DNA of 64,000 bases from Fidelibacterota bacterium 408169 (GCA_002256485.1 NNSG01000002.1:1-64000); one strand, 5' to 3'; numbered from the stretch's first letter, positions 16,519 through 26,397 are shown. Notes: a model not told the origin generated them from the sequence alone. Numbers and translations are program-made.

Positions 16519-16558
16519 AGGTCGCAAATTTATAACTGTCTTTTCACCCATTCCAAGA
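16519..16558 (-). promoter_or_regulatory. Candidate FCB-type promoter of the cit operon
   Basis: Reading on the minus strand, TAAATTTG (complement of 16525-16532) exactly fits the Bacteroidota -7 box TAnnTTTG, and a TTGG lies about 21 bases upstream (16551-16554), near the expected -33 position. It would start a transcript about 40 bases before the citDE ATG at 16481. Only a motif match. Confidence 0.35.
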
Positions 16559-16580
16559 AATGCTAAATGAATCTGATAAT

Positions 16581-16979
16581 TCAATCTATATACTGAGTAT
16601 CAACCTTATCTAATTCCACCATTTTTTTTACTTGTTCATCAAGTGTTTTAAATTTTGTCAAATCAACAACTTTCAAATAGGATGGTGACACTTTTTCAGT
16701 TTGTTTTAATATTCCATTTACAATTCCATCCATCGCTTTTTTCGGGACATTTTCGCTTCTCATAATATCCCCTTTTTCTACCATTCCGTTCACAACCTTA
16801 TAATTATATGCCGCTATTTCCAAATTGCCATCTTTCTTTTCTTTTGTCAGCACTCGATATTCAAAATGGTATCCGGGATATTTTTTGGGAATAATGCGAT
16901 AAACCTTAAACATTTTTTCCCCTTTATCAATTTTCATAATGGCACCGCCAAAAGGACGTCCTTGTGTATCAATAGTCAT
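16581..16979 (-). CDS. Hypothetical protein
   Basis: 132 residues, no signal peptide or membrane helix visible, lysine-rich. I do not recognise the family. The first half (GRPFGGAIMKIDKGEKMFKVYRIIPKKYPG) looks like beta strands, the second half (AMDGIVNGILKQTEKV, LDEQVKKMVELDKVD) helical. It lies alone between the cit operon start and a small inverted-repeat element, on the same strand as both neighbours, with no overlap with either. The ATG at 16979 is preceded by an AT-rich stretch without a clear ribosome-binding site, so the exact start is uncertain. Confidence 0.6.
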   Translation of the reverse strand: MTIDTQGRPFGGAIMKIDKGEKMFKVYRIIPKKYPGYHFEYRVLTKEKKDGNLEIAAYNYKVVNGMVEKGDIMRSENVPKKAMDGIVNGILKQTEKVSPSYLKVVDLTKFKTLDEQVKKMVELDKVDTQYID

Positions 16980-17010
16980 TTTAAATTTGTTTTAAATTTC
17001 TTCATTGTGT

Positions 17011-17144
17011 AGCCACAGAGGACACAGAGAGTTTAAATATTGGTAAACCGATCCTTTCCTATTTCTGCTTCTTTATATAGTTTTAATCTTATTATTTTTT
17101 CATATCCTTATATTTTTTCTCTGTGAACTCTGTAGCTCCGTGGC
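17011..17144. repeat. Small element with imperfect terminal inverted repeats (CACAGAG type)
   Basis: Left end AGCCACAGAGGACACAGAGAG (17011-17031, 21 bases) mirrors the right end, which on the opposite strand reads AGCCACGGAGCTACAGAG followed by TTCACAGAG (17118-17144). The 85-base interior is AT-rich and codes for nothing. Repeats built on CCACAGAGGACACAGAG are scattered in many bacterial genomes; it could be a miniature element or a long hairpin between the hypothetical gene and radC. Confidence 0.55.
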
Positions 17145-17146
17145 TT

Positions 17147-17827
17147 TTAAATCAACCCATGATCTGCAAAAGAATACACATCATTATTTGCAATGATTAG
17201 GTGATCATGAATATAAATGTCAATTGCTTCTGCTGCTGTTTTTAATTGTTTAGTTAGTGCTATATCATCCTGGCTAGGGTTAGAATTTCCACTGGGATGG
17301 TTATGTACAAAAACCAATGCAGCTGCATTGTTTGCCAATGCTCCTTTAATAACTTCCCTTGGATATACTGCTGATGTTGTAAGCGTTCCCTCGAATAATT
17401 CTTCCATTTTTAATATTTGATTACGTCCATTTAGATATATCACCAGAAAGATTTCCTTATTTTTATCTCTCAAGTTATGTTTTAAATATTCCATGACTTC
17501 ATCTGCTGAATGGATGAAATCTTTATCAACAATTCTGTCAGCTAAATATCGGCGAGAAACCGCTTGGGCAATTTTGAGACCAAAAACGTTTTTATCTCCA
17601 ATACCTTTAATTTCTTTCAAATCCTCAATGTGTGCTTCCAATACAGCTTTCAGAGAACCAAATTTCTTTAGTGCATCTTTTGCGGGTTGTTTACAATCTG
17701 TTCTTGGGGTACCTAATGTGAGTAAAAGTTCGATAATTTCATAATCATGGAAACCATCTAATCCACTTATCAAAAATTTTTCACGGAGCCTTTGACGATG
17801 ACCTTTATTTTCATTTGATGCAGACAT
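17147..17827 (-). CDS. radC: RadC family JAB/MPN protein
   Basis: 226 residues, the full RadC length. N-terminal helix-hairpin-helix (LKEIKGIGDKNVFGLKIAQA) and a C-terminal JAMM metal-binding motif (VHNHPSGNSNPSQDD) with IDIYIHDHLIIANN. RadC is a conserved, putatively DNA-processing protein whose activity is not settled; the old repair role has been withdrawn. Starts two bases after the thyX stop, so it is the last gene of the metH transcript. The stop lies just beyond the inverted-repeat element. Confidence 0.9.
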   Translation of the reverse strand: MSASNENKGHRQRLREKFLISGLDGFHDYEIIELLLTLGTPRTDCKQPAKDALKKFGSLKAVLEAHIEDLKEIKGIGDKNVFGLKIAQAVSRRYLADRIVDKDFIHSADEVMEYLKHNLRDKNKEIFLVIYLNGRNQILKMEELFEGTLTTSAVYPREVIKGALANNAAALVFVHNHPSGNSNPSQDDIALTKQLKTAAEAIDIYIHDHLIIANNDVYSFADHGLI

Positions 17828-17829
17828 AT

Positions 17830-18789
17830 TTATTTTAGTGAAATTAGCTTTTCTTTGAATTCTCGTAATTCCCGAACATTGCTAGTTTCGATTTCACCGG
17901 AACTCCACTTCAATATGAAATCTTCTTCGGAATCAGAGCCGCCTTGTTTCTGGTATAAGGGAAATAAATCAGCATCTTCCCTAGGTTTTCCTTTATGAAG
18001 CGTTGCTGTTATCTGGTAGGCAATATCTTCTACAATATCATCGACCACGCGCGGCGGCAATTGTTTTTCCAATAGATTTTGTTCTATCCGAGAGAAACGC
18101 ATACCATGGACAACATAATCTTGATAGGCTTCCCATGCAAATGGTGCTACTTTTTTAACCGATTCCGCCATGGCATCAGAAAAAACACGAATTTCATATT
18201 GTGCATGACTATCAGAGCGCAAACCAATAAAATGAAGTAAATTGTGTAGGTCGTTTTTCCAATACCATTCCGTATAGAGATTTACAGGCAAAAGTGATCG
18301 AACCAATTCGCGTGCAACACCGGCTTCGTTTAATTCAGAATACATGGCAAAGCTTCGTTCGGAGTTTTCTTTGAAATAGTCTAACACTTTTTGTTTCAAC
18401 TCTCCTGGGACTTCACCCAAACGACCTTGTTTATTCAAGGTACTCTGAAACTGGATATGTTCTGGATCCGGATAATAAAATTCATCCCGAGCTTCAGAAT
18501 ATCTTAATGAATATTCATTAATATTAGCTGTGCGGTGACGCACCCATTGCCTTGCTACAAAAATTGGCATTTTACAATGGAACTTGAATTCCACCATTTC
18601 AAAAGGTGTTGTATGGCGGTGACGCATAAGATAGCGGATCAATCCTCGATCTTGGGAAACCTTGCTGGTACCCTGTCCATAACTTACTCGTGCAGATTGA
18701 ACAATAGCGTCGTCACCACCCATAGAATCCACAAGTCGGACAAATCCTTTATCTAAACATATAATAGCATCTTCTGGTATTTTTGTCAT
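17830..18789 (-). CDS. thyX: Flavin-dependent thymidylate synthase
   Basis: 319 residues. Carries the ThyX signature RHRTANINEYSLRYS (residues 84-98), which binds dUMP and FAD, preceded by RHRHTTPFEMVEF. Makes dTMP from dUMP using methylene-tetrahydrofolate and NADPH, producing tetrahydrofolate rather than dihydrofolate. Most ThyX proteins are 220-250 residues; this one has about 70 extra at the C-terminus (from DDIVEDIAYQITATLHKG on), with no motif I know. Three bases behind cysQ. Sharing a transcript with metH puts two users of one-carbon folate under one control. Confidence 0.92.
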   Translation of the reverse strand: MTKIPEDAIICLDKGFVRLVDSMGGDDAIVQSARVSYGQGTSKVSQDRGLIRYLMRHRHTTPFEMVEFKFHCKMPIFVARQWVRHRTANINEYSLRYSEARDEFYYPDPEHIQFQSTLNKQGRLGEVPGELKQKVLDYFKENSERSFAMYSELNEAGVARELVRSLLPVNLYTEWYWKNDLHNLLHFIGLRSDSHAQYEIRVFSDAMAESVKKVAPFAWEAYQDYVVHGMRFSRIEQNLLEKQLPPRVVDDIVEDIAYQITATLHKGKPREDADLFPLYQKQGGSDSEEDFILKWSSGEIETSNVRELREFKEKLISLK

Positions 18790-18792
18790 TTT

Positions 18793-19575
18793 TTAATTAT
18801 TTCCTGTTAATATTTTAAAAGTCTTATCTACAGCATTTATATCACCGGCGATCAATCCCGGTTCTATTAATGTAATCTCTTGGTTATACAACCTTGAGGC
18901 TCCATTCAGGTCAATAAGTTTTCCACCGGCCTCATTAATAATACAATTCCCTGCGCAAATGTCCCACTCGTTTTTTGGTCTTAAAGATGCAAAAATATCT
19001 GCTTGTCCAGCGGCAGTTAGACCTAGTTTATATGCAACAGAACCAATGGCCCGAAGTTCACCAAACGTACCATCAAATGGTGACCATAATCCACGTCTTG
19101 TTTCTGATCGACTGTTCAGAATGACCATTTCACCAACATTATCTTTTGATATACATTTTATAGGAGCACCATTCAGATAAGCACCTTCGCCTCGTGAAGC
19201 TGAAAATAATTCCTTTGAGACTGGATTAAATAATACACCAACTATTGGTACACCATTCTCTACCAGTGCAACACTCACCACAAAATGAGGAACTCCTTCT
19301 ACAAATTCTTTAGTGCCATCAAGCGGGTCAACTACCCATACCCTTTCTTTGCTTAATCGATCTGCTGAATCAACTGTTTCCTCTGACAACCAGCCATATT
19401 CAGGACAAGCTTCGGATAGGATTTCTTTTAATCGTGTATCTGCTGCATAATCTGCAGTCGTGACCGGATTATGATACCCTTTATCTTGAATTTCATAATC
19501 GGTTTTATAATAATTCATTATTAATGTGCCGGCTTCAATGGCAGCATTAATTGCAATTTTTAAATCTGAATTCAT
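18793..19575 (-). CDS. cysQ: 3'(2'),5'-bisphosphate nucleotidase, CysQ type
   Basis: 260 residues of the inositol-monophosphatase superfamily. Metal-binding motifs: GWLSEETVDS, VVDPLDGTKEFVEGVPHF and WDICAGNCIINEAGG. The DPLDGTKEF version is that of CysQ, which removes the 3' phosphate from PAP left by sulfate assimilation and sulfotransfer; other inositol-phosphate phosphatases usually read DPIDGT. Cytoplasmic. It lies 48 bases after the methyltransferase gene and overlaps nothing, but the three-base gap to thyX ties it to the operon. Confidence 0.88.
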   Translation of the reverse strand: MNSDLKIAINAAIEAGTLIMNYYKTDYEIQDKGYHNPVTTADYAADTRLKEILSEACPEYGWLSEETVDSADRLSKERVWVVDPLDGTKEFVEGVPHFVVSVALVENGVPIVGVLFNPVSKELFSASRGEGAYLNGAPIKCISKDNVGEMVILNSRSETRRGLWSPFDGTFGELRAIGSVAYKLGLTAAGQADIFASLRPKNEWDICAGNCIINEAGGKLIDLNGASRLYNQEITLIEPGLIAGDINAVDKTFKILTGNN

Positions 19576-19623
19576 GGCGTCAAAGTTAGTTTAAAAATTA
19601 AAGTGGGAAAATGTGTTATAAGA

Positions 19624-20232
19624 CTAATTCTTTTTAAATATAATCAGTATCTCTCTTCCTTTTCTTGGTTCAATGGATAATTCAGGGAATTCTTCCTTTA
19701 CAATTTCCCATCCCGAACCAAAAATAGTTTTAACTTCATCAATCCTTGTCGCATAGGGCGGACCTCCTTCCTCCACTGTTTTATCTAAAGGAAACCAAAG
19801 CCCAATTAATTGTCCACCCGGTTTTAATATTGATCTTACAACACGCTCATATTCATTTCGTCGATTAGGGTTTATAGCGCAAAAGCATGTTTGTTCAATA
19901 ATATAATCGAATGCGTTTGGATATTCTTCTGCTAACAAAAACAGGTCACCTTTTACAGTATTTATATCAACGTTAGCCAATGATGCAGAAGTTTTTAGTG
20001 ATTTAATAGCAGACGGTGCAAAATCCACAGCTGTTACATCAAATCCATTTTGGGCAAACATAACTGCATCATATCCACGACCACAGCCAATGATGCACAA
20101 TTTACCGGTTGGTATCGACTCTGAAATTGATTCAAAAACAGGTGTTGGACATTTGAGATCCCATCCTGCATCATCTTCTAAATAAATATCATCCCAAAAT
20201 TGGGATTTATCTTCTTTAAAGTTCAATTTCAC
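19624..20232 (-). CDS. Class I SAM-dependent methyltransferase (TPMT-like)
   Basis: 202 residues. The SAM-binding motif is [19 protein letters not shown] followed by [11 protein letters not shown]; the N-terminal [15 protein letters not shown] and the central [12 protein letters not shown] resemble the thiopurine methyltransferase branch, which methylates thiols, selenium or tellurium compounds and halides. The precise substrate is open. It overlaps the metH 3' end by 17 bases, so it is translated with a methionine-cycle enzyme whose product feeds SAM synthesis. Confidence 0.82.
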   Translation of the reverse strand: MKLNFKEDKSQFWDDIYLEDDAGWDLKCPTPVFESISESIPTGKLCIIGCGRGYDAVMFAQNGFDVTAVDFAPSAIKSLKTSASLANVDINTVKGDLFLLAEEYPNAFDYIIEQTCFCAINPNRRNEYERVVRSILKPGGQLIGLWFPLDKTVEEGGPPYATRIDEVKTIFGSGWEIVKEEFPELSIEPRKGREILIIFKKN

Positions 20233-23200
20233 TTACAGAAAAATATCTTGATTCAGGATGAGAGAAATACCATCCACAAATGGATGCGGCGGGATACATT
20301 GCCCGACTTTCTGTTAAAGAAATACCAGTATTATCTTCAACATTCAAAAGTGCCCAGATTTTATCTTTTTCAGCATGATCGGGACAGGCGGGGTATCCCG
20401 GTGCCGGACGAATACCCTGATATTTTTCATTGATTAATGCTTCATTGGTTAATTTTTCATTTCCATCATATCCCCAAAATTCTTTTCGTACTCTTTCATG
20501 TAGTCTTTCTGCAAACGCTTCGGCCAATCGATCAGCCAATACTTTAACCATTATAGAATTATAATCATCATGCTGATTTTTAAATTCCTTAACAATTTCC
20601 TCTAATCCATGACCAGTCGTTACGGCAAATGTGCCGATATAATCATCTTTGGGCGCAATAAAATCGGCCAAACAGAAATTGGGTTTTTTCGACCCTTTAT
20701 CCACTGTTTGCCGGGGAAAATTAAACACGTCATTATTTGTAAAAACAGATTCATTTTCAGCATAGGCAGGATGAATACCCATCACCCCTTTTGCTATGAG
20801 TAATTTTTCAGATACTATTCTTTTCAATAGGGCATGACCGTCATCAAAAAGTTTTTGGGCTTCACCGCCATATCTAACATGGGATAAAATATTTGGGTAA
20901 ACACCTTTTAATTCCCATGCATGAAAAAAAGGTGACCAGTCAATATAGTCCACCAGTTCGTCTAATGGATAATCATCAAAAACTTTTACCCCTTGAAATT
21001 TGGGTGTTGGTACTTGATATTGGTCCCAGTCAATTTGATATTTTCTTGTTCTTGCTGTAGCAATATCGAGTCGATTCAGCTTTAATCCTTTGGCGCGCGC
21101 TTCCCGTATTTTCGAAAAATTGGCTTTTGTATTGGAAATAAAGGAATCTTTTTCGTCTGTATTTAATAGTTTACTTACTACACCCACCGCTCGAGAGGCA
21201 TCAATCACATGGATGGTTGGCCCAGAATAATTTTCTTCAATTTTTACTGCTGTATGTTTTTTGCTCGTTGTGGCACCGCCTATCAATAATGGGATATCAA
21301 ACTTGAGTCGTTCCATTTCGCTGGCCACATGAACCATTTCATCCAGACTAGGCGTTATCAATCCTGAAAGGCCTATAATATCGGCACCTTTTTCTTTTGC
21401 AGTTGAAAGGATTTTGTCCGATGATACCATGACGCCAAGGTCAATAATATCATAGCCATTGCACCCCAGTACAACACCGACGATATTTTTTCCAATATCA
21501 TGAACATCGCCTTTCACTGTGGCCATAATAATTATACCGTTGGACTTTCCCGTCAATCCCAACTCGTCTTTTTCTGTTTCAATAAATGGCATCAAGTGCG
21601 CGACTGCTTTTTTCATTACTCTCGCTGATTTCACAACTTGGGGTAAAAACATTTTCCCGGAGCCAAACAGATCTCCCACCACATTCATTCCATCCATTAA
21701 GGGGCCTTCAATTACATGAATTGGGCGATCATACGATTTGCGTGCTTCTTCTGTATCCTCTATCACATAATCTGTAATTCCCTCTACCAATGCATGACTT
21801 AACCTTTTCTCAACGGAATTTTCCCGCCACGATAAATCTTTTTGCTTTGACTTTTTAATGCCACGATATTCATCAGCAATTTCGATAAGACGTTCTGTTG
21901 CATCTTCTCTTCGGTTAAATAACACATCCTCCACCCGTTCCTTTAAATCGTGCGGGATATCATCATAAACAGTAAGTTGACCTGCATTGACAATGCCCAT
22001 ATCCATTCCCGCTTGAACGGCATGGTATAAAAAGGCTGAATGCATGGCTTCACGAACACCGTTATTACCGCGGAATGAAAATGATAGGTTGGACACACCA
22101 CCGCTGATATGAATCCCGGGCAATGTTTCTTTAATTGTTTTTACCGCTTTAATAAAATCCAATCCATACCCATTGTGTTCTTTAATCCCGGTAGCTACTG
22201 CAAAAATATTGGGATCGAAAATGATATCTTCAGAGGGAAATACAACCTCGTCAGTGAGGAGCTTATAAGCTCTTGAACAAATGTCAACTTTTCTTTGATA
22301 TGAATCGGCTTGTCCTTTTTCATCAAAAGCCATTACGATAACAGCCGCACCGTACTTCTTGATAATTTTTGCTTGGCGGATGAATTCTACTTCACCCTCT
22401 TTCATGGAAATTGAATTTATAATCCCTTTCCCCTGCAGGTTTTTTAGGCCGAGTTCCAGAACTGACCATTTGGATGAATCCACCATTACAGGAACTTTGG
22501 CAATGTCTGGTTCCGAAGCAATTAATCGTAAAAATGTTTCCATTGCTTTTTCAGAGTCAAGCAATCCCTCATCCATATTTACGTCAATAATTTGAGCACC
22601 ATTTTCTATTTGTTGGCGTGCAACAGATAATGCTTCTTCATAATTATTTTCCGAAATGAGCCGACGGAATTTTGCAGACCCTGTAACATTGGTTCTTTCA
22701 CCAATATTTATAAAATTACTCTCCGGACGAATAGTGACCGGTTCAAGTCCGCTCAGTTTTGTAAGTGATTTAATATTTTGAATTTGTCTGGGTTTAATGC
22801 CTTTTACCGCTTCGGATATTGCTTTTGTATTCGCCGGTGTTGTACCACAGCATCCACCAACTAAATTCACCAATCCACTTTCAGCGAATTCTTTAATGAT
22901 TTCCGCCATCGCTTCTGGTGTTTCGTCATACTCACCAAACTCATTTGGTAATCCTGCATTTGGATATACGAAAACAGGAATATCTGCAATCGTTGATAAT
23001 TCATCCAACCAAGGACGAATTTGTTCAGCACCTAAGGCACAGTTAAGTCCCACGGCTGTTAAATTTGCATGTTGAATAGAATGCCAAAAAGCTTCTACTG
23101 TTTGGCCGGATAAAGTTCGACCACTTGCATCTGTTATTGTACCTGATACCATGATGGGAATTTCAATCGCACTTTCTTCCAACAGAGTTTGAACAGCAAA

Positions 23201-23755
23201 AAGAGCCGCCTTACAATTGAGTGTGTCAAAAACAGTTTCAATCAAAAAGAGGTCAACGTCTCCATCTAAAAGACCTTTTGCTTGGTCATAATATGCATTT
23301 TTTAATTCGTCAAATGTAATATTTCGAAATCCAGGATCATTTACATCAGGGCTCATAGAAGCGGTGCGGTTTGTAGGACCCAATGCTCCAGCCACAAACC
23401 GTGATTTATCAGTATAGCTTCTTGCTACGGATTTGGCAATTTTAGCCGCTTCAAGATTAATCTCATAAGCTAAATCATCCATGGCATAATCCGCCTGGGA
23501 TATGGCATTGGCATTAAACGTATTGGTTTCAACAATATCCGCCCCCGCGTCAAAATAAGCTTTATGGATTTCACCCACCACATCAGGGCGACTCAAACAC
23601 AATAAATCGTTATTCCCCTTTAAATTGCAAGAATGATCAATGAATCGATTTCCACAGAAATCTGCCTCGGTTAATTTATACGACTGGACCATTGTTCCCA
23701 TGGCTCCGTCAAAAACCATAATGCGATTGTTGAGTATTTTCTTCATCTTTTTCAT
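20216..23755 (-). CDS. metH: Cobalamin-dependent methionine synthase
   Basis: About 1180 residues, full-length MetH with all modules: homocysteine-binding barrel with zinc ligands ([16 protein letters not shown] near residue 300), pterin-binding barrel from [15 protein letters not shown], cap domain, B12 domain with the ligand histidine in [19 protein letters not shown], and the SAM-dependent reactivation domain with AYRPAPGYP-like [17 protein letters not shown]. Transfers methyl from methyl-tetrahydrofolate to homocysteine. I place the start at the ATG at 23755 or the ATG nine bases later; the open frame upstream only runs through a hairpin. A SAM-binding riboswitch-like leader precedes it. 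Confidence 0.93.
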   Translation of the reverse strand: MKKMKKILNNRIMVFDGAMGTMVQSYKLTEADFCGNRFIDHSCNLKGNNDLLCLSRPDVVGEIHKAYFDAGADIVETNTFNANAISQADYAMDDLAYEINLEAAKIAKSVARSYTDKSRFVAGALGPTNRTASMSPDVNDPGFRNITFDELKNAYYDQAKGLLDGDVDLFLIETVFDTLNCKAALFAVQTLLEESAIEIPIMVSGTITDASGRTLSGQTVEAFWHSIQHANLTAVGLNCALGAEQIRPWLDELSTIADIPVFVYPNAGLPNEFGEYDETPEAMAEIIKEFAESGLVNLVGGCCGTTPANTKAISEAVKGIKPRQIQNIKSLTKLSGLEPVTIRPESNFINIGERTNVTGSAKFRRLISENNYEEALSVARQQIENGAQIIDVNMDEGLLDSEKAMETFLRLIASEPDIAKVPVMVDSSKWSVLELGLKNLQGKGIINSISMKEGEVEFIRQAKIIKKYGAAVIVMAFDEKGQADSYQRKVDICSRAYKLLTDEVVFPSEDIIFDPNIFAVATGIKEHNGYGLDFIKAVKTIKETLPGIHISGGVSNLSFSFRGNNGVREAMHSAFLYHAVQAGMDMGIVNAGQLTVYDDIPHDLKERVEDVLFNRREDATERLIEIADEYRGIKKSKQKDLSWRENSVEKRLSHALVEGITDYVIEDTEEARKSYDRPIHVIEGPLMDGMNVVGDLFGSGKMFLPQVVKSARVMKKAVAHLMPFIETEKDELGLTGKSNGIIIMATVKGDVHDIGKNIVGVVLGCNGYDIIDLGVMVSSDKILSTAKEKGADIIGLSGLITPSLDEMVHVASEMERLKFDIPLLIGGATTSKKHTAVKIEENYSGPTIHVIDASRAVGVVSKLLNTDEKDSFISNTKANFSKIREARAKGLKLNRLDIATARTRKYQIDWDQYQVPTPKFQGVKVFDDYPLDELVDYIDWSPFFHAWELKGVYPNILSHVRYGGEAQKLFDDGHALLKRIVSEKLLIAKGVMGIHPAYAENESVFTNNDVFNFPRQTVDKGSKKPNFCLADFIAPKDDYIGTFAVTTGHGLEEIVKEFKNQHDDYNSIMVKVLADRLAEAFAERLHERVRKEFWGYDGNEKLTNEALINEKYQGIRPAPGYPACPDHAEKDKIWALLNVEDNTGISLTESRAMYPAASICGWYFSHPESRYFSVSEIEL

Positions 23756-23756
23756 A

Positions 23757-23783
23757 ATAAAAAACCCCAATGCTAAATCGGGG
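23757..23783 (-). terminator. Terminator-like hairpin between riboswitch and metH
   Basis: On the minus strand CCCC, a 10-12 base loop, GGGG and then a short U-run that ends at the metH start codon. It has the form of a small intrinsic terminator and its GGGG is also the only candidate Shine-Dalgarno sequence, so it could act on transcription or on translation. Confidence 0.6.
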
Positions 23784-23787
23784 TAAA

Positions 23788-23850
23788 TACCTTTTTAGCA
23801 CCATTCTTTCACGTCGCGGCAATAGGGTCAAATCACGACGGTGCTATTTT
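23788..23850 (-). promoter_or_regulatory. SAM-II/SAM-V-like riboswitch upstream of metH
   Basis: Reading the minus strand: AGCACC, then GTCGTGATTTG, a spacer, GCCGCGACGTGAAAG, GGTGCT and GCTAAAAAGG. AGCACC pairs with GGTGCT (outer stem) and CGTCG with CGACG (inner stem), leaving the conserved GTGATTTG and GCTAAA elements in the positions of the SAM-II pseudoknot core. These aptamers bind S-adenosylmethionine and shut off methionine biosynthesis genes. SAM-II and SAM-V share the core; I cannot separate them by eye. It fits its place in front of metH. Confidence 0.75.
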
Positions 23851-23874
23851 ACACAATAAATCTAACATTTTTCA

Positions 23875-24135
23875 AGAAATCACATTGCAGACAATTACCT
23901 TGCGCAGATTTCCTGAAACAGGTAATTTTGCACTAGTTGGTTAGGAAGAAACGAAGGCTAACTAATAGTTTTTTTACAAGGATTTTTTTGAAACAAAAAC
24001 AAGAATTTTACACATTTTTCCCTCCTTCAACCCTTCCAACCTGACATAGCAGCATAGAATTCCTCCGTTCGCGGAGCGATTAATGCTGTATACATAATAA
24101 TAGGCGATAACGACGGTAATTTATAGGTACAGGTT
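23875..24135. other. Intergenic region between metH and rng, with leader hairpins
   Basis: About 260 bases without a gene between two divergent genes. Visible: an inverted repeat AATTACCT (23893-23900) with AGGTAATT (23920-23927), and a perfect stem CTCCG-TTCG-CGGAG (24063-24076) in the likely 5' leader of rng. No convincing -35/-10 pair could be fixed for either gene. Confidence 0.5.
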
Positions 24136-25689
24136 ATGAAAAAAGAAATATACATAAACGAGAGCATGGGTGAAACCCGTATTGCTATTCTCGAAGATAC
24201 ACAATTAGTTGAAGTATATGTCGAAAAGCAGGAAAAACAGCGTATGGTCGGCAATATTTATAAAGGCAAGGTTGAAAATGTATTGCCGGGAATGCAGGCT
24301 GCTTTTGTGGATATCGGTTATGATGTTAACGCATTTTTACCCTTCTCTGAAATTGAAAACAGTGATTATCTAATGGATGTTGATGATGATGATGGCAGAA
24401 ATGGTTCGTCAAGAAATAATCGTAAAAACCATGATAACATTTCAGTTGATTTAACAACAGGTCAGGATATTTATGTCCAAGTAATTAAAGAACCTTTTGC
24501 AGGAAAAGGACCACGTGTAACTACTGAAGTTGCTATTCCCGGCCGTTTGTTGGTATTAGTTCCTGACGCAAATTATATTGGTATTTCTAAAAAGGTCTGG
24601 GATAAATATGAGCGTCGCCGATTGAAAAAAATCGTAAGTTCAATTAAACATAAAGGGTTTGGTGTTATTGTTCGTACTGTAGCCGAAGGAAAGAGTGAGG
24701 ACGTATTAAAGAATGATTACGAACAATTGAAATCATCATGGGACCGTTTGCAAGGAAAAGCCGAGCGTACACAAGTGCCAACAATCGTTTATGAAGATCT
24801 TGAAACAGCTTCATCAGTTATACGTGATTTATTAACATCCGACGTCGAAAAAATTGTAATTGACTCAAAAAAATTATATCGAAAAACTTCCCGTTATTTA
24901 GAAGACGTTTCTTCTAATATGGCAAACCGACTTGACCTTTACCGTCTGAAAACACCTTTATTCGAAGGGATGGGTATTGAAGATGAATTGGCGAAACTAA
25001 TGCGCCCTAAAGCTTGGCTGAAAAGTGGTGCTTATCTTATTATAGAAAAAACGGAAGCAATGGTGGTTGTTGATGTTAACAGCGGACGGTTTATTGGGAA
25101 AAAACAACATGAAGAAAATTCATTAAAAATAAACCTTGAAGCTGCAAGAGAAGTGGCCCGTCAGCTTCGCCTTCGTGATCTTTCTGGTCTGATTGTTATC
25201 GATTTTATTGATATGCGAGCAGATGCCAATCGTCGAAAAGTTTATTATGAATTGCGTAAAGAATTGAAAAAAGATCGAGCCAAGGTCGCTGTTTCACCCA
25301 TTAGTGAATTTGGTTTGTTAGAAATGACTCGCCAGAGAATCAGGTTAAGTTTGATTGATTCAATGAGCGAAAATTGTCCAACATGTCATGGGTCCGGACA
25401 TATAATTTCTAAAGAAACATTAATTACCCGCATTGATCACTGGCTCAGGCGCTATAAAAGCAAACATAGAGATTTACGTATAAAATTACTTTTACACCCT
25501 GAAAATGCAGAGTTTATTACAAAAAGTAAAAAGAAGGTGTTACGTGGGCTCATGTGGCAAAATTTTATTCATATTTCCATAGTGGGTGAAATCGATGTTA
25601 ACCGGGATGAATTTCGCTTTATTCGTGTAAAGGACAGCCAGGACATTACTGACCACGTAGGACTTGATAATCAAGATAATTCCACTTAA
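24136..25689 (+). CDS. rng: Ribonuclease G/E family endoribonuclease
   Basis: 517 residues, the length of RNase G (no RNase E-style C-terminal scaffold). S1 RNA-binding domain at ~37-125 (GNIYKGKVENVLPGMQAAFVD), with an acidic low-complexity insertion DVDDDDGRNGSSRNN inside it. Catalytic aspartates Asp313 (VVDVNSGRFIG) and Asp356 (LIVIDFIDM) and the zinc-link CPTCHGSG at 414-421 are all present. Cleaves single-stranded A/U-rich RNA and matures 16S rRNA. It lies directly upstream of rplU-rpmA, a common neighbourhood, with 26 bases between stop and rplU start. Confidence 0.93.
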   Translation: MKKEIYINESMGETRIAILEDTQLVEVYVEKQEKQRMVGNIYKGKVENVLPGMQAAFVDIGYDVNAFLPFSEIENSDYLMDVDDDDGRNGSSRNNRKNHDNISVDLTTGQDIYVQVIKEPFAGKGPRVTTEVAIPGRLLVLVPDANYIGISKKVWDKYERRRLKKIVSSIKHKGFGVIVRTVAEGKSEDVLKNDYEQLKSSWDRLQGKAERTQVPTIVYEDLETASSVIRDLLTSDVEKIVIDSKKLYRKTSRYLEDVSSNMANRLDLYRLKTPLFEGMGIEDELAKLMRPKAWLKSGAYLIIEKTEAMVVVDVNSGRFIGKKQHEENSLKINLEAAREVARQLRLRDLSGLIVIDFIDMRADANRRKVYYELRKELKKDRAKVAVSPISEFGLLEMTRQRIRLSLIDSMSENCPTCHGSGHIISKETLITRIDHWLRRYKSKHRDLRIKLLLHPENAEFITKSKKKVLRGLMWQNFIHISIVGEIDVNRDEFRFIRVKDSQDITDHVGLDNQDNST

Positions 25690-25715
25690 TTTTGCCGGCT
25701 TTTGGAGACACAAAA

Positions 25716-26084
25716 ATGAATGCTACAGTAGAAATATCCGGAAAACAATATACAGTCAGTGTAGGGGATCGTGTAAAGGTCGCCCTCCAGCCATCTGCAG
25801 TTGGTGATAAATTGTCGTTTGACAAGGTTCTTTTTGCCACTGATGGTGAAAAATATCACATTGGTAAACCCATTATTAAAGGCGCTTCTGTTGAAACCAG
25901 CGTTCTTGAACAAGGTCGCGATCGTAAAATTCTTATTTATAAGAAAAAACGTCGAAAGGGATATCAGCGGAAAAATGGACATCGTCAAGATTATACATTA
26001 CTGCAAATTGATAAAATAAAATTATCAGCAGCTAAAAAAACTAATAAAAAGAAACAGGCAGAAGAGACTGCCAAGGAAGATTAA
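25716..26084 (+). CDS. rplU: Ribosomal protein bL21
   Basis: 122 residues from the ATG at 25716, chosen because GGAG lies 9-12 bases before it; an open frame back to 25692 is upstream noise. Starts [18 protein letters not shown] and contains [19 protein letters not shown], the conserved bL21 tail, followed by a lysine-rich extension ([18 protein letters not shown]). Large-subunit protein that binds 23S rRNA. Directly followed by rpmA after two bases. Confidence 0.95.
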   Translation: MNATVEISGKQYTVSVGDRVKVALQPSAVGDKLSFDKVLFATDGEKYHIGKPIIKGASVETSVLEQGRDRKILIYKKKRRKGYQRKNGHRQDYTLLQIDKIKLSAAKKTNKKKQAEETAKED

Positions 26085-26086
26085 TT

Positions 26087-26344
26087 ATGGCACATAAAAA
26101 AGGAGTAGGCAGTTCCAGAAATGGACGCGATTCAAATGCTAAACGATTAGGTGTGAAAGTTTCTGATGGACAAACGATCCTTGCCGGTGGTATAATTTTA
26201 AAACAACGTGGTACAAAAATTCATCCCGGCGTGAATGTAAAACGCAGTGGAGATGATTCCTTATTTGCTACGGCTGATGGTATTGTCAAATTTTCTAATA
26301 AAGGTCGAAACCGAAAAATTGTTAGTGTTGATGCTGTAAGTTAA
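26087..26344 (+). CDS. rpmA: Ribosomal protein bL27
   Basis: 85 residues beginning [17 protein letters not shown], so without the cleavable N-terminal extension seen in Firmicutes. Conserved [15 protein letters not shown] and later [11 protein letters not shown]. Sits near the peptidyl-transferase centre. Ends 27 bases before an intrinsic terminator, so rng-rplU-rpmA probably form one transcript. Confidence 0.96.
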   Translation: MAHKKGVGSSRNGRDSNAKRLGVKVSDGQTILAGGIILKQRGTKIHPGVNVKRSGDDSLFATADGIVKFSNKGRNRKIVSVDAVS

Positions 26345-26370
26345 AAATTAACAAACACACTATTTTATAA

Positions 26371-26397
26371 AACCCTCGCATATGAGGGTTTTTTATT
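26371..26397 (+). terminator. Intrinsic terminator after rpmA
   Basis: AACCCTC, loop GCATAT, GAGGGTT followed by TTTTATTT. A strong hairpin with a U-tract, directly behind the rng-rplU-rpmA unit. Confidence 0.9.

Noticed and set aside
23845-23874. TTGAAA-18-TAAAAT on the minus strand as the metH promoter
   Set aside because: It would start transcription inside the first stem of the riboswitch, deleting the AGCACC arm. A promoter further upstream is more consistent, but none could be fixed.
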